A DNA stretch of 39,391 nucleotides from DASZCR01 sp964246705 (GTDB lineage: Bacteria > Acidobacteriota > Blastocatellia > Pyrinomonadales > Pyrinomonadaceae), in contig CAXTRQ010000037.1 in NCBI GenBank assembly GCA_964246705.1, positions 1 through 39,391 of the forward strand, read 5' to 3'. A program made the position numbers and the translations under genes. Positions 1-10,100 of the stretch are shown one piece after another. Within the stretch, counting starts at the first letter, position 1; every line of letters begins with the position of its first letter. The notes below the pieces were generated by a model. The model was given only the letters and a program-made list of their open reading frames with translations. It ran no database searches and was not told where the DNA came from.

Positions 1-711
1 AAAGGGCGCGGCAGACCATGTGCCGGGCGCGGGATAAGGGGTCGCCATCTCTTCTTTGTAACGCTCAGGATGGACGAGGCTCGGATCAATCGCCTGAATG
101 AAGGCCGTCTCGTTCAATCCGGCGTGCCCGCCGTCTTCACCGAAAACCTGCTTGGTGACATCCGAGGCAAACGACCACCAGTTGATGACCAGCGTGCGGA
201 CGTGCCGTTCGGCTGAGACCTCCGAGGCGACCGCATTGAGGACGGCGGTCTGCGGCCCGCCGTGACCGTTGAGAATGATGATGTTGCGGAAACCGTTCTT
301 GGCAAGCCCCTCCAAAATCTGCTTGACGAAAGGACGATAGGCGGCCTCGCTAATCTGGAAAGCGCCCGGATAGGCTTCGAGGCTGCCCGTCATCCCGTAG
401 GGCAGCGTCGGCGCGACCAAGGCGTTCGTCCGACGCGCGATGCGTCCGGCGATAGCCATCGGCGCGGTGTTGTCCGCTCCGTTGTTGATGACCCCAAGCG
501 GCTCAAGCGTGCCCGTCGGCAGCAGCACGGTCTGAATGCGCGCGGGGACAACTTCACGAAACTCCATCCAGTTGATTCGTTCCATCTCGCGCGTCGAAAC
601 GATGTCGCGCTGATTATCCCCCTGCGCTCCGGCCTTCACGTTTGTCTGTCCCAAAACGAGCGATGCGCTCGCCATGACCAACAGCATGCATATCATTATT
701 CGATTCAACAC
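1..711 (-). CDS. Secreted creatininase-family amidohydrolase, C-terminus cut by window edge
   Basis: The reading frame is open from a GTG at 711 to the window edge, giving 237 residues. The GTG has AAGGAG about 6 nt upstream. An N-terminal signal peptide is visible (MLNRIIMICMLLVMASASL, then a Q-rich start of the mature part), so the product is probably exported. Creatininase-family landmarks follow: LPTGTLEPLG with a downstream NNGADNTAP, the loop ILNGHGGPQTAVLN, and GGHAGLNETA near the cut end. Family members are metal-dependent amidohydrolases of creatinine and related cyclic or formamide substrates. The first metal motif is normally E-x-H-G, but here it reads E-P-L-G, so one expected His ligand is Leu. 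The substrate cannot be told. It is the last gene on this strand at the left edge and has no operon partner in the window. Confidence 0.85.
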   Translation of the reverse strand, partial: MLNRIMICMLLVMASASLVLGQTNVKAGAQGDNQRDIVSTREMERINWMEFREVVPARIQTVLLPTGTLEPLGVINNGADNTAPMAIAGRIARRTNALVAPTLPYGMTGSLEAYPGAFQISEAAYRPFVKQILEGLAKNGFRNIIILNGHGGPQTAVLNAVASEVSAERHVRTLVINWWSFASDVTKQVFGEDGGHAGLNETAFIQAIDPSLVHPERYKEEMATPYPAPGTWSAAPF

Positions 712-1002
712 GGCGGCTCCTTGAAGATTCTTTAGACGTAGATAAACCCGCTTTTAGTTATAGGCCGACCATTATAGCTTTTTTCAATTGAACGGATGGG
801 GACAAAGATTCACCACCGCAGACACCGCAGAGAATGTACAGAGCAAAAGATTCAAGATTTGAAATCTCAAATCTCAAATTCTTCTTCCCTCATCAAAAAG
901 TTTCGCGCCAAGACGCGAAGAAGACTAATCACTTTTCTCCGTGCGCCCTCGGTGTTCTGCGGTGTCTGTGGTGGCGCATCACAATTCCCCTGACATTCAA
1001 AT
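712..1002. repeat. Intergenic region with a long-spaced inverted repeat
   Basis: No gene is seen in this stretch. Positions 813-831 (CCACCGCAGACACCGCAGA) are the reverse complement of 956-974 with one mismatch in 19. The arms enclose about 125 bp. Inside are a run of AATCT/AAATCTC words (about 850-880) and a TTTCGCGCCAAGACGCGAAGA block (about 900-921). The same words recur in other intergenic regions of this window (near 5110, 13640, 32220 and 35490). That pattern fits a dispersed non-coding repeat rather than a terminator. Confidence 0.6.
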
Positions 1003-3612
1003 TTAAGGCTCAAGAGGGTTCTCCGGCCACGCATGACGCGGATAACGGCGGCTCAGTTCGCGTCTCACCTGCGGGTAATGGCGCTCCCAAAAACCTGCGA
1101 GGTCTGCCGTCACCTGCACCGGCCTCTGATTGGGCGCGAGCAGATGTAGGACGACGGGCACGCGTCCCCCAGCGACTTTTGGCCCCTCTCTCGTGCCGAA
1201 AAAATCTTCCAATCGACAAGCTATCCACGCCGGCTTGTCGTGTTCGTAATTCACCCCCCCCTGTCGCCCGCGCCGGAGCGCGATGCGCTCCGGCGACATC
1301 TGCGCCAGCAGCCGCGCCTGCTCCGGCGTCAGCATCCTTCGCAGAGCATCCGACAATCCGCCCGCCCGCGCCGCCGCGCGCAACTCCGCGAAACTGCGAC
1401 GGCCTTCGCACAGGCGTCTGAGACTTGCGCGCACCTCTTTTTCGCCGAGGACGGGGAACTTGGCTTGAGGAAATGTCCGCGCCATAAATTCAACGCGCGA
1501 GAGAAAGCGTTCGATTGTCTCAGGCTCAACGAAGGCTTGCAGTCCCGCCGCGAGCGCCGCCCCGGCGAGTACTTCCGTCACCTCCCCGATTCCCGCCTCA
1601 TTCGTCCGGCTTTCGTCGAGCACCAATTCCTCGTACATCAGACGCCGCACTGTTTCGACGCGCTCGCCGACAGCGTTCCATTGCGCTTCAATCGTTTCGC
1701 TGATGCGGTCTGTGAAGAGGTCGAACAACCATTCCGGCTCAATCGCGCTCGCCAGTCGCACCACCGTCCCCGTCCTGCGCGCGAACGCTGCGCCCGCCCT
1801 GTGTGCGCGTCGCCCTTCGGCCTCCACCGCGACGAGAAATTCCGTCTGCCTGACGACGCTCTCCGGCGCAAGGCTCGCCGCGCCGCCTCCTACCAGCAAC
1901 AGTTCCATACTGTTCTGGCCGCCCGCGTCCGGCGTCGTACGACGACGCGCCACGCGGTCAGGATAACCGGATAGGATGGAAATCAGCAGTTCCGTCTCTT
2001 GTGCTTGAGAGAGCGGCTGTGTCCTTCTTTCGCTCCCGGCGAGACGCTCAAGCGCGCGACGCACGCGTTCAACTGTGCGGACTGCCGAGGGTTCGAGATT
2101 CATCCGGCGCATGTGTTCCGGCGCGAACGCGGAACGCTCGGCTTCGATGAAGAGGTCTAAAAGTTCAAGCAGGTCGGAAGTGCCGCTCATGCTCGCGCCC
2201 GCCGCTCGACGTTGGCGCGCGCCGGCGGGAGCGCGTGCGTCGAGCGAGAGGCTGGCGGCGCGAATATCCCTCTCGCTGATGAGCGCCGCGACGATGCAGC
2301 CCTCACGCGCAACGCCGCGTGCGGAGGCTTCGACGACCATGCGCGCGAGTCTTGGGTGAAGCGGCAAGCGCAGCATGCGCTCGCCGAGCGCCGTCACCTT
2401 GCCGCCTGCGCCGACCGCTCCCAGCTTGTTCAGTAAAACTTCGGCGGCGTCGAGCGCGGAAGTGTTCGGCGCTTCAAACCAATCGAAGTGTTGGAGGTCT
2501 GCGACGCCTGCCGCATGAAGTTCGAGCGCGGGTTCCGCCAGATCGAGCCGCTTGATTTCCGGCGTCTCATATTCCGGGCGCGCGTTGAAGTCCTGCGCCG
2601 TGTAGAGCCGCAAGGTCAGTCCGGCGCGCGTGCGTCCGGCACGTCCGGCACGCTGGATGGCCGACGAGCGGCTGATGCGCGCGACGTTTAAGACGGGAAG
2701 ACCTGACCAGTGCGAATGTCCTGCGATGCGTGCGAGGCCGGAGTCTATCACGGCCACCACGCCGTCAATCGTGATGGAGGTTTCCGCGACGTTGGTCGAA
2801 AGAATAATTTTGCGTTGTCCTGCGGGACGCACGGCGCGGTCTTGTTCGGCGGCGGGAAGTTCTCCGTGCAGCGGCAGCAACAGCAGGTCAGCTTGTGCCG
2901 CCAACGCGGCGCAGGCTTCGTGTGCACGCCGGATTTCCGCCGCGCCGGGCAGAAACACCAGTACATCGCCCTCCAAGCCGTCCGCCGCTAAACGGCGCAC
3001 CGCCCGTTCGACCTGCGCGGCCAGCGGTCGCTCGTCCACGCGTGCGAGATGCTCTATCTCGACCTCGAAGCGTCTCCCCTCGGAACGCAGTACGGGACAG
3101 TCTTTGAGGTAACGTGCGACGGGCGCGGCGTCGAGCGTCGCCGACATCGCGACGATGCGCAGGTCGGGTCGTGTTGTTCGTTGCAGATTCTTGAGCAGCG
3201 CGAGCGCGAGGTCGGACTGCAAGTGGCGCTCGTGGAATTCGTCGAGGACGACGACGCTGATCTTCGAGAGTTGCGGGTCGGAGAGCAGGCGGCGCGTGAG
3301 GATACCTTCGGTGACAAAACGCAGGCGCGTGCGCGGGCTGGCGACTTCGACAAAGCGCACCTGATAGCCGACGCTCTCGCCGGGCGCTTCGCCCCGCTCT
3401 TCGGCGACACGTCGCGCAGCCATGCGCGCCGCCAGACGACGCGGCTCCAACACCCATACTTCTCCCTCCGCCGCCAGACCTGCGTCGAGCAACGCGGACG
3501 GCACGCGCGTCGTCTTGCCCGCGCCCGGTAGCGCTTCGACAACAAGGTTCGGCGTGCGCCGCAGCGACGCGATGATTTCTGGCAGGAGCGAGTCAATGGG
3601 CAAAGGCTGCAT
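1003..3612 (-). CDS. hrpB: ATP-dependent RNA helicase HrpB
   Basis: An 869-residue DEAH/RHA-type superfamily 2 helicase. Visible motifs are Walker A LPGAGKT at residues 28-34, motif II DEFH at 124-127, MSATLD near 155, motif V-like STNVAETSITIDGV, and motif VI QRAGRAGRTRAG. After the helicase core comes the HA2/OB region. The HrpB-specific C-terminal domain ends with GVNYEHDKPAWIACRLEDFF, then LHLLAPNQRPVQVTADLAGFW and RRYPRHAWPENPLEP, which is diagnostic for HrpB rather than HrpA. The length is close to the family norm of somewhat over 800 residues. HrpB is a putative RNA-dependent ATPase of unknown physiological role in most bacteria. It is convergent with nothing and is separated from the next gene by 240 bp. 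The ATG at 3612 has no clear Shine-Dalgarno sequence. Confidence 0.95.
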   Translation of the reverse strand: MQPLPIDSLLPEIIASLRRTPNLVVEALPGAGKTTRVPSALLDAGLAAEGEVWVLEPRRLAARMAARRVAEERGEAPGESVGYQVRFVEVASPRTRLRFVTEGILTRRLLSDPQLSKISVVVLDEFHERHLQSDLALALLKNLQRTTRPDLRIVAMSATLDAAPVARYLKDCPVLRSEGRRFEVEIEHLARVDERPLAAQVERAVRRLAADGLEGDVLVFLPGAAEIRRAHEACAALAAQADLLLLPLHGELPAAEQDRAVRPAGQRKIILSTNVAETSITIDGVVAVIDSGLARIAGHSHWSGLPVLNVARISRSSAIQRAGRAGRTRAGLTLRLYTAQDFNARPEYETPEIKRLDLAEPALELHAAGVADLQHFDWFEAPNTSALDAAEVLLNKLGAVGAGGKVTALGERMLRLPLHPRLARMVVEASARGVAREGCIVAALISERDIRAASLSLDARAPAGARQRRAAGASMSGTSDLLELLDLFIEAERSAFAPEHMRRMNLEPSAVRTVERVRRALERLAGSERRTQPLSQAQETELLISILSGYPDRVARRRTTPDAGGQNSMELLLVGGGAASLAPESVVRQTEFLVAVEAEGRRAHRAGAAFARRTGTVVRLASAIEPEWLFDLFTDRISETIEAQWNAVGERVETVRRLMYEELVLDESRTNEAGIGEVTEVLAGAALAAGLQAFVEPETIERFLSRVEFMARTFPQAKFPVLGEKEVRASLRRLCEGRRSFAELRAAARAGGLSDALRRMLTPEQARLLAQMSPERIALRRGRQGGVNYEHDKPAWIACRLEDFFGTREGPKVAGGRVPVVLHLLAPNQRPVQVTADLAGFWERHYPQVRRELSRRYPRHAWPENPLEP

Positions 3613-3852
3613 GTTGTGCGTTCACAAAAACTTGTTTCTTCAATTTTCAAATGAGAGGGGAGTTTAAGTTGTCATTCACTGTCATTCAATCCCTCAACGG
3701 ACGCACGGCGATGGAGCGGTGTCGTTGAAAAAATTTGCGAGTCGTGCCCATACTCTTTCGGAAATAGTCTCGCAGGTTTTATGTCGGCGGCTCGCCGAAG
3801 CTTCCGAACGGTTGAGCACTTGATACTGTCTTATTAACTACTGGCAGAAGAG

Positions 3853-5073
3853 ATGCGGATGCAGTTAACACACACGCAAGCACAGGCCGTCATGCTGGCC
3901 GCGCAGGGTCTGGCACGCCGCCCGGAGCGGAAGGCGACGAAGGCCGCCGTCCTGCGCGCGATACGGCGCATGTCTGCGTTGCAGATTGATACCATCAACG
4001 TGGCTGCGCGCAGCCCTTATCNNNNNNNNNNGCTGTGGAGTCGTCTCGGCGATTACGAGCCGCGCTGGTTGGATGAACTGCTCGCCGCCGGAAAGCTTTT
4101 TGAGTACTGGTCGCACGAGGCTTGCTTTCTGCCCATCGAAGATTATGCGCTCTACCGTCACCGGATGCTCGACGCCGCTTCGATGGGTTGGAAATATTCG
4201 CACGCATGGATTGCGTCTCACCAGCTAGAGGTTGAACAAATGCTGGCGGCTATCCGCGAGCGCGGCCCCGTCCGCTCGATTGAGTTCGCGCGCAAAGACG
4301 GCAGAGGGGGCGGCTGGTGGGAATGGAAACCTGAGAAACGCGCGCTTGAGATGCTCTTCACGGCAGGCGAACTGATGATTGCCCGCCGCCACAATTTTCA
4401 GCGTCTCTATGATCTGCGCGAGCGCGTGCTGCCCGCTTGGGACGACTCGCAACTTCCGGCGATTGAAGAGGCGCAGCGCCAGCTTATTCTCAAGGCAGTG
4501 CGCGCGCTCGGACTGTCGACGGCGCGCTGGGTCAGCGACTATTTCCGCACGGCGAAGCAGGCGACGAGCAAACTCACAGAGCAGTTGGCGGAAGCAGGCG
4601 AACTGCTCACGGCGCACGTCGAGGGATGGGCGGAGACGGCCTACGTTCATCCTGACAATCGCGCCCTCGTCCGCGAGGCCGCGAGCGGTCGCCTGCGCGC
4701 GGAGTTGACGACGCTGCTTTCGCCCTTCGATCCACTGGTCTGGGATCGCGCGCGGGCGCGTGTGCTGTTCAATTTCGATTACAAGCTGGAATGCTACACG
4801 CCCGCGCCGAAGAGGCTCTACGGTTATTTCACGCTGCCGATTCTTCAACGCGGGCGGCTCATCGGTCGGCTCGACCCGAAGGCTCATCGCAGGGAAGGCA
4901 TCTTCGAGGTCAAATCCATCTACCTCGAAGACGGCGTCGCATTGACAGACGAGATGCTCGACGATGTCGCCCGCGCCGTCCGCGAGTGCGCCGCATGGCA
5001 CGGGACGCCGGAGGTCATCTTTCGCTGGTCTGACCCGCCGGAGTTGGCTGAACTTTTAAACGCTCGGCATTAG
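3853..5073 (+). CDS. AlkX/YcaQ-type DNA glycosylase (HTH_42), with a 10-N gap
   Basis: A 406-residue protein of the winged-helix family once called DUF1006 (YcaQ/AlkZ). These are DNA glycosylases that unhook interstrand crosslinks or remove bulky alkylated bases. The residues MSALQIDTINVAARS near position 45 contain Q-I-D. In this family Q-x-D marks the YcaQ/AlkX branch, while Q-x-Q marks AlkZ, so the AlkX branch is preferred. Further family signs are LWSRLGDYEPRWLDELL, EYWSHEACFLPIEDY, a winged-helix middle and the C-terminal FDPLVWDRARARVLFNFDYKLECYTPAPKRLYGYF. The Ns at 4022-4031 replace about four codons directly after the catalytic motif, and the frame is kept on both sides. The ATG at 3853 is preceded by AGAAGAG. 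An ATG two codons later is also possible. Confidence 0.9.
   Translation: MRMQLTHTQAQAVMLAAQGLARRPERKATKAAVLRAIRRMSALQIDTINVAARSPYXXXXLWSRLGDYEPRWLDELLAAGKLFEYWSHEACFLPIEDYALYRHRMLDAASMGWKYSHAWIASHQLEVEQMLAAIRERGPVRSIEFARKDGRGGGWWEWKPEKRALEMLFTAGELMIARRHNFQRLYDLRERVLPAWDDSQLPAIEEAQRQLILKAVRALGLSTARWVSDYFRTAKQATSKLTEQLAEAGELLTAHVEGWAETAYVHPDNRALVREAASGRLRAELTTLLSPFDPLVWDRARARVLFNFDYKLECYTPAPKRLYGYFTLPILQRGRLIGRLDPKAHRREGIFEVKSIYLEDGVALTDEMLDDVARAVRECAAWHGTPEVIFRWSDPPELAELLNARH
4022..4031. other. Assembly gap (10 N) inside the AlkX/YcaQ-type gene
   Basis: Ten Ns. The flanks stay in the same frame (ARSPY before, LWSRLGDYE after). The true missing length is unknown but should be a multiple of three plus one if the gene is intact. 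Confidence 0.99.
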
Positions 5074-5099
5074 CGCGCATGCAGAAACAGAAGAGTCAA

Positions 5100-5160
5100 C
5101 AGGATCGCGTTCTGCTTAGCGTCTTGGCGTCTTGGCGCGAAATTTAGTTTCACGCACAAC
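5100..5160. repeat. Intergenic copy of the CGTCTTGGCGCGAAA repeat
   Basis: GCGTCTTGGCGTCTTGGCGCGAAATTTAG lies at about 5118-5146, followed by TTTCACGCACAACCGC. The core is the reverse complement of the TTTCGCGCCAAGACGCGAAG block near 901-920 and resembles the arms of the hairpin at 13634-13704. It falls between two same-strand genes and shows no coding potential. Confidence 0.45.
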
Positions 5161-5186
5161 CGCAAAGGAAGAAGGGCGCAAAAGTT

Positions 5187-6104
5187 ATGAGTCGCACGGT
5201 TCCCACTATCGTCGGGCTGGGAGAGTTAATCTGGGATTTGCTGCCGGGGGGCAAGCAGTTGGGCGGAGCGCCGACCAATTTCGCTTACGTCTCGCGCCTG
5301 CTTGGAGACGAGTCAATCGTCGCCAGCCGCACGGGCGCGGACGAGTTGGGACGCGAAGCCAGCGCACGGCTCGCGCGGATGGGCATCTCGACCGGCCACC
5401 TCCAACATGACGCGCAGCACCCGACGGGGACGGTGGGCGTCCATGTGGACGCGCAGGGAGAGGCGATTTTTGCCGTTAACGGAAATTCGGCGTGGGACTA
5501 TCTGGAATGGACGCCGCAGTGGGAAGAACTGGCGGCGCGCACGGACGCCGTCTGTTTCGGGACGCTGGGGCAACGCGCGCCGGGCGCGCGCGCGACCATC
5601 AAGCGATTCCTTGACGCGATGCGCGCCGACTCGCTCCGCATCTTCGATGTCAATCTGCGCCACTCCTTCTTCGACGCGCACCTGCTTGCAGACTCGCTGC
5701 AATCGGCAAGCATCTTCAAGCTCAACTGCGCCGAACTCCCTCTGGTCGCCGCGATGCTGAAACTCGAAGACGCAGACGAGCGTACGCTCGCAAATCAAAT
5801 TCGTCAGGACTTCAACCTCGAACTCGTCGCCATTACGCGCGGCGCGCGTGGGAGTTTGCTGGTGAGCGCGGCGGAGAGTATCGAACATGCGGGCTTTCAA
5901 GTCGAGGTCGCGGACACCATCGGCGCGGGCGACGCTTTCGCCGCCGTTCTCTCACACGGATGGCTGCGCCGCGCGCCCTTGACGAAAATCAGCGAGGCAG
6001 CCAATCGGATGGGCGCGTGGGTCGCAACTCAGATTGGAGCGACGCCGGAGATTGCTCCCGGCGCATTCGAGAGTTTGTTGGAGAATTTCATGTCTGCATC
6101 CTGA
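5187..6104 (+). CDS. PfkB-family carbohydrate kinase, fructokinase-like
   Basis: A 305-residue cytoplasmic sugar kinase of the ribokinase/PfkB fold, which phosphorylates a sugar with ATP. The N-terminal motif is GGAPTNFAYVSRLLG (substrate-binding glycines, PfkB signature 1). The C-terminal signature is DTIGAGDAFAAVL, which holds the anion hole and the catalytic Asp. FDVNLRHSFF and FKLNCAELP match the mid-domain D-x-N-x-R and K-x-N-x-x-E elements of fructokinase and related kinases. The length fits the family at about 300. The substrate is not certain: fructose is the first guess, but other hexoses or nucleosides are possible. The gene starts at ATG 5187 and ends 31 bp before the YihY gene, so the two are likely co-transcribed. 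Confidence 0.88.
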   Translation: MSRTVPTIVGLGELIWDLLPGGKQLGGAPTNFAYVSRLLGDESIVASRTGADELGREASARLARMGISTGHLQHDAQHPTGTVGVHVDAQGEAIFAVNGNSAWDYLEWTPQWEELAARTDAVCFGTLGQRAPGARATIKRFLDAMRADSLRIFDVNLRHSFFDAHLLADSLQSASIFKLNCAELPLVAAMLKLEDADERTLANQIRQDFNLELVAITRGARGSLLVSAAESIEHAGFQVEVADTIGAGDAFAAVLSHGWLRRAPLTKISEAANRMGAWVATQIGATPEIAPGAFESLLENFMSAS

Positions 6105-6135
6105 AGGGGCAATTTTCTTCATCGAGGGAAAATCT

Positions 6136-7041
6136 ATGGCGTCACCATGGGAGTTGGGCGGGTTGACGTGGAAAAAGCTTAGCAGCCGCGTCTGGGCGGA
6201 AGTCTACGCGGGCGACATCCTGACGCGAGCGGCGGCGCTGTCATACTATTTTTTGCTCGCGCTCTTCCCGCTGCTTCTCTTTCTCGTGGCGATGCTCGGC
6301 TATTTCGCCGAGTCGGGAACGGAACTGCGTAAGAACCTGCTCCATTACCTGAGCACCGTCGTGCCGCGCTCGGCCTCCGTGCTGATTTATACGACCGTGG
6401 ACGAGATTACAAAGAACACTGGCAGCGGCAAGCTGACCTTCGGGCTGCTCACTGCTCTCTGGTTCGCTTCCTACGGGCTGGGCGCAATCAGCGAGACGCT
6501 CAACTCGGCGTATGGCGTGAGAGAGTCGCGCGCGTGGTGGAGAGTGCGGCTGGTGGCACTCAGTCTGACAATTGCGCTCGCCGTGTTGACCATCTCGGCG
6601 CTCGCGCTTGTTCTCTATGGCGGAGAGATCGGCGTCGGGCTGACGCGGCGGTTTGGTTTCAGCGAAGCCTTTACGCTCGCGTGGCAAATTTGGCAGTGGC
6701 CGATTGTGCTGTTCTTCGTCCTCTTCGCTTTCGCGTTAATCTATTACTTTGCCCCGGATGTTAAAGAGCAGAAGTGGTACTGGATTACACCCGGCTCGAT
6801 TGCGGGCGTCTGCCTGTGGGTGCTCGTCTCCTTCGGCTTTCGCACCTACCTGCGCTTCTTCGACAGTTACAGCGTAACCTACGGCTCGCTCGGCGCGGTC
6901 ATCGTCCTCATGCTATGGTTTTACCTGACCGGACTCGCCATCCTCGTCGGCGGCCAGATGAACGCCGAGATCGAGCACGCGGCGGCGCGCAGAGGCACAC
7001 CCGGAGCCAAGCTGCCCGGCGAAAAAGCTCCGGATGAATAG
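6136..7041 (+). CDS. YihY/BrkB-family inner-membrane protein
   Basis: A 301-residue polytopic membrane protein, counted from ATG 6136, which follows GAGGG by 8 nt. The frame is open further upstream to 6034, but that stretch overlaps the kinase gene and reads as Arg-rich noise. The family signature ILTRAAALSYYFLLALFPLL is present near the N-terminus. About six hydrophobic segments follow, with the conserved FASYGLGAISETLNSAYGV and SYSVTYGSLGAVIVLMLWFYL. The tail is short, charged and probably cytoplasmic. The family was once called ribonuclease BN in error. Its function is unknown, and transport or envelope roles are suggested. It converges on the macroglobulin gene across 77 bp. Confidence 0.92.
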   Translation: MASPWELGGLTWKKLSSRVWAEVYAGDILTRAAALSYYFLLALFPLLLFLVAMLGYFAESGTELRKNLLHYLSTVVPRSASVLIYTTVDEITKNTGSGKLTFGLLTALWFASYGLGAISETLNSAYGVRESRAWWRVRLVALSLTIALAVLTISALALVLYGGEIGVGLTRRFGFSEAFTLAWQIWQWPIVLFFVLFAFALIYYFAPDVKEQKWYWITPGSIAGVCLWVLVSFGFRTYLRFFDSYSVTYGSLGAVIVLMLWFYLTGLAILVGGQMNAEIEHAAARRGTPGAKLPGEKAPDE

Positions 7042-7118
7042 GGCGATAGTTTTGTAGCCCCTCCGTGGCTACATCCCTGTCGTCTCTCCGTGGCTGGATA
7101 CTCTGACGCTCGCCGACT

Positions 7119-10100
7119 TTACTCGACGATAACGCGGTCGGTTGCGCCGCGCCCGAAGGTTTCGGGGTGGTACATCTCTTCTGCTTTGGACGGCGGCACG
7201 ACGAAGTTTCCCGGCGTCGTCGCGCGGGCGACGTAGGAATATGTATAGACTCCTTCCCAGAGCAGCGAGGTGAAGGCTTCAACCCGCTCGTCGCGCATGT
7301 TCTGGTGCTCGAACCAAGAGCGCCACCACCACCAGCCGGGTTGAGGTGGCTGCTGCTTGCGGTCTTCAGGGATGCTGCCCGTGACGGCGAGCGCAGGATT
7401 GAGCGCCTCCAATCCGGCAGGAATCGGATCAACGAGCGCGACATGATAGCGGCGCGCGGGCGCGACCATTGTCAGGCGCACGCGCACCTTCGCGCCCGCC
7501 TTGATGTGCCACGCGCCATCCGCCGCGCGCGTCACGTCCTGCGGATTGTCCACCGCTTCATAAACACGCTCGACCGTAAAACCGTAATCCGCCGGGTCAA
7601 GCTTGAGAGAGGCGGGCGCATACTGCATGCCGAGACGATAGTAGAGCCTGCCCGCTCCCTCTTTGCTCAGGATGAGGTTTTGCGTGCCGCCTTGTTCCGC
7701 GAGATAACGCATCGGGACGTTGACCTGTTGCCGTTGGGTTGTGCGCCCACGAAACTCCTGATTTCCGGTGAAGTGTTCGCCGAGCCACGCACGCGCGACG
7801 AAATTCGGCGTCACCTTTTCATAAGTCGCAAAATAGCGGTCGAGCGCCAGCAGAATAAAGACGTTCTCCTGCGTGTTCTCCCAACGCCCCTGCTTGCGGT
7901 GCGCGAGCAGCCCGCGCACGAGTTTCGGGATCAGGTCACTGTTGGGTTGGTCGCCGATGAGGGCTTCGAGAATCACTCCGTCGGCACGCCGCTCGGAATG
8001 GAGCAGCAAGTAGTCGCCTTCGCCGTAAGATTCCGTGAACTGCGCGGTCGCGGCGGTCTCGGTCGCGCGGTTGTTGAGGTGGCGTCGAATGGCTTCCACT
8101 TCCGCGTTCGAGCCTGCGTCACCCGACAGCACGGAGAGGAGCCAGCCCGTCGCTTCGAGCGAGAGTTTTTCCAGACCCGTCTCGGCCATCAGCCTGCGTG
8201 CGCGCCCTGCATCGCGGTCATTCATCCGCGCTCGCACGTAGAGCGCGTAAGCGATGAGCGCCTGACGTGTTTTGGGGCCGTAGTAGGTCGGTATCCGCTG
8301 TTCGATGCCGCGCAGGTAAGCTTTCGATTTGTCGAGCATCTCCTGCGGCACGTCGAACCCTTTTTCTTTAGCGCGGACGAGCGAGTGTGCAACGTGAATG
8401 CTGACGTAAGGCCAAGACTCGTCGCCGCGCCGCCAGAAGCCGAAGCCGCCGTCCTCGTTCTGCATCCCTTGCAAGCGTTTGATGTCGCGCCCGACCGCCG
8501 CCTTCATCTCTTCGGGCGATGGCATATCCTTAGATTTAAAAGCCGTCAGCACATCGCGCAACGCGGCGACGGCAAGGATGCGCGAAGAAAGTTGCTCGGA
8601 GCACTCATAGGGATACGAGACGAGATAGAGCACGGCATCGGTCAAAGCCTGTAGCTCGGTCGAAGAAGTCGTAATTTCTAAGCCGCCGAACTGCGGGACG
8701 ACGCCCGCCGGAGCTTTGACGGGTTGAACAATTGCGCCCGCATCAATTTCGCCGTAGGTGGCGAAGGCTTCAGTCGTTGCGGGCGTCCAGACGGGCAGAG
8801 AAATTTCGGCGGCGTCCGTGTAGCGCCCCGACGCCGCGCCGATCTGAAAGCGTGCCGTCCCGGCGCGCTCCGCCGAAGTTGGAAAGCGCACCTCGACGCG
8901 ATCATTCGCGGGCACGGTGAGGCGACGCCCCGCGCCGTCCGTGAGTGAGGCATTCGCGGCGCGCACGGCGAGGCGGACATCCATCGGAGAGTCGGTCTGA
9001 TTCTGTACGACGACGGGAAGCTCGAAGCGGTCGCCGAAGTTGAGAAAGCGCGGCGCGGAGGGGCGCACCATCAAAGGCATCCGCGCCGTGATTGACGATT
9101 CGCCCGCGCCGAACTGACGCCCGCCCGCGACCGAGACAGCCATCACGCGATAGCGCGTCAGGTTGTCCGGAACTTTTACTTTCACCTCCGCGCGTCCGCT
9201 GGCGTCCGTGACGACCGAAGGAGAGAAGACGGCCAGCGCGTTGAAGTTTTCGCGCAGGCGAATCGCTTCCGCCTCTTGCGGCGAACTCGCACTGTTTGCA
9301 TCGGCGGCATCGAGTTTAAAGCTCAGATAGTCCCTTTGCTTGGCCATTGCTCGCCCCTGAACCGGCGCAGAAGCCATCGGAGCCATCTCCATCAGTGCCC
9401 CGCCCACGGCCCCCGCTCCTCTTCCGCCTTCACCTGCCTGCATCTGCGCCGCCAAATCTTCGGGGCTACCGAGCAGGACATCCTTACGCGAATGATAGTC
9501 AGCCACGTCGGCGCTGCGCTGCGCGTAGAAGATTGAGAGAGGGTCTTCGAGTTTGTAACTGGTCAGTGCGAGCACGGCTTCGTCGACGACGACGACGGCC
9601 AGTTCGCTTCCCTCCACGCCCCTGCCCGACGCATCGCGCACCTCGACCGCGACCATCGTTTCGCCGCCCGGCTCAAGCGCACGTTCGCGCGGCGTCGCCG
9701 TCACCTGAAGCTTTCGCGCCAACGGCGGGACGGAGAGATTCAACTCGCCTTTAGCATAGGCCGGACGCTTCGGCAGTTTTTCATTCGGCGCGCCCGCATC
9801 GTTTGTGCGCGTCGCGGCTCCGACCAGATCAACCTGCACGAAGACGTTCGGCGTGAAGGCTTCTTCGACGGGAATCCGCAGCGTGTAGGATGGCTCATTC
9901 ATCTTGAACCGCTCGGTGCGTACCAGCCCCGAACGGCGCAGCGTCAGCACTCCCTCCGCCGGATAAAACGGCGCTTGCACTAAAATTTCCGCCATGTCGC
10001 CCGCCTTGTAATCCTTGCGGTCTGGAATCAACTCGACCGTCTCTTGCTGAAGGTCGCGTTGCGGCGGGCGCTTGCCGCCGGCAACCCAGAGCGTCAACTC

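Noticed and set aside
262..735. Plus-strand open frame at the left edge
   Set aside because: It is the antisense shadow of the creatininase-family gene, which has a signal peptide, a ribosome site and family motifs.
7054..7071. GTAGCC/GGCTAC hairpin between the YihY and macroglobulin genes as a terminator
   Set aside because: The stem is only six pairs and neither strand has a T tract after it.
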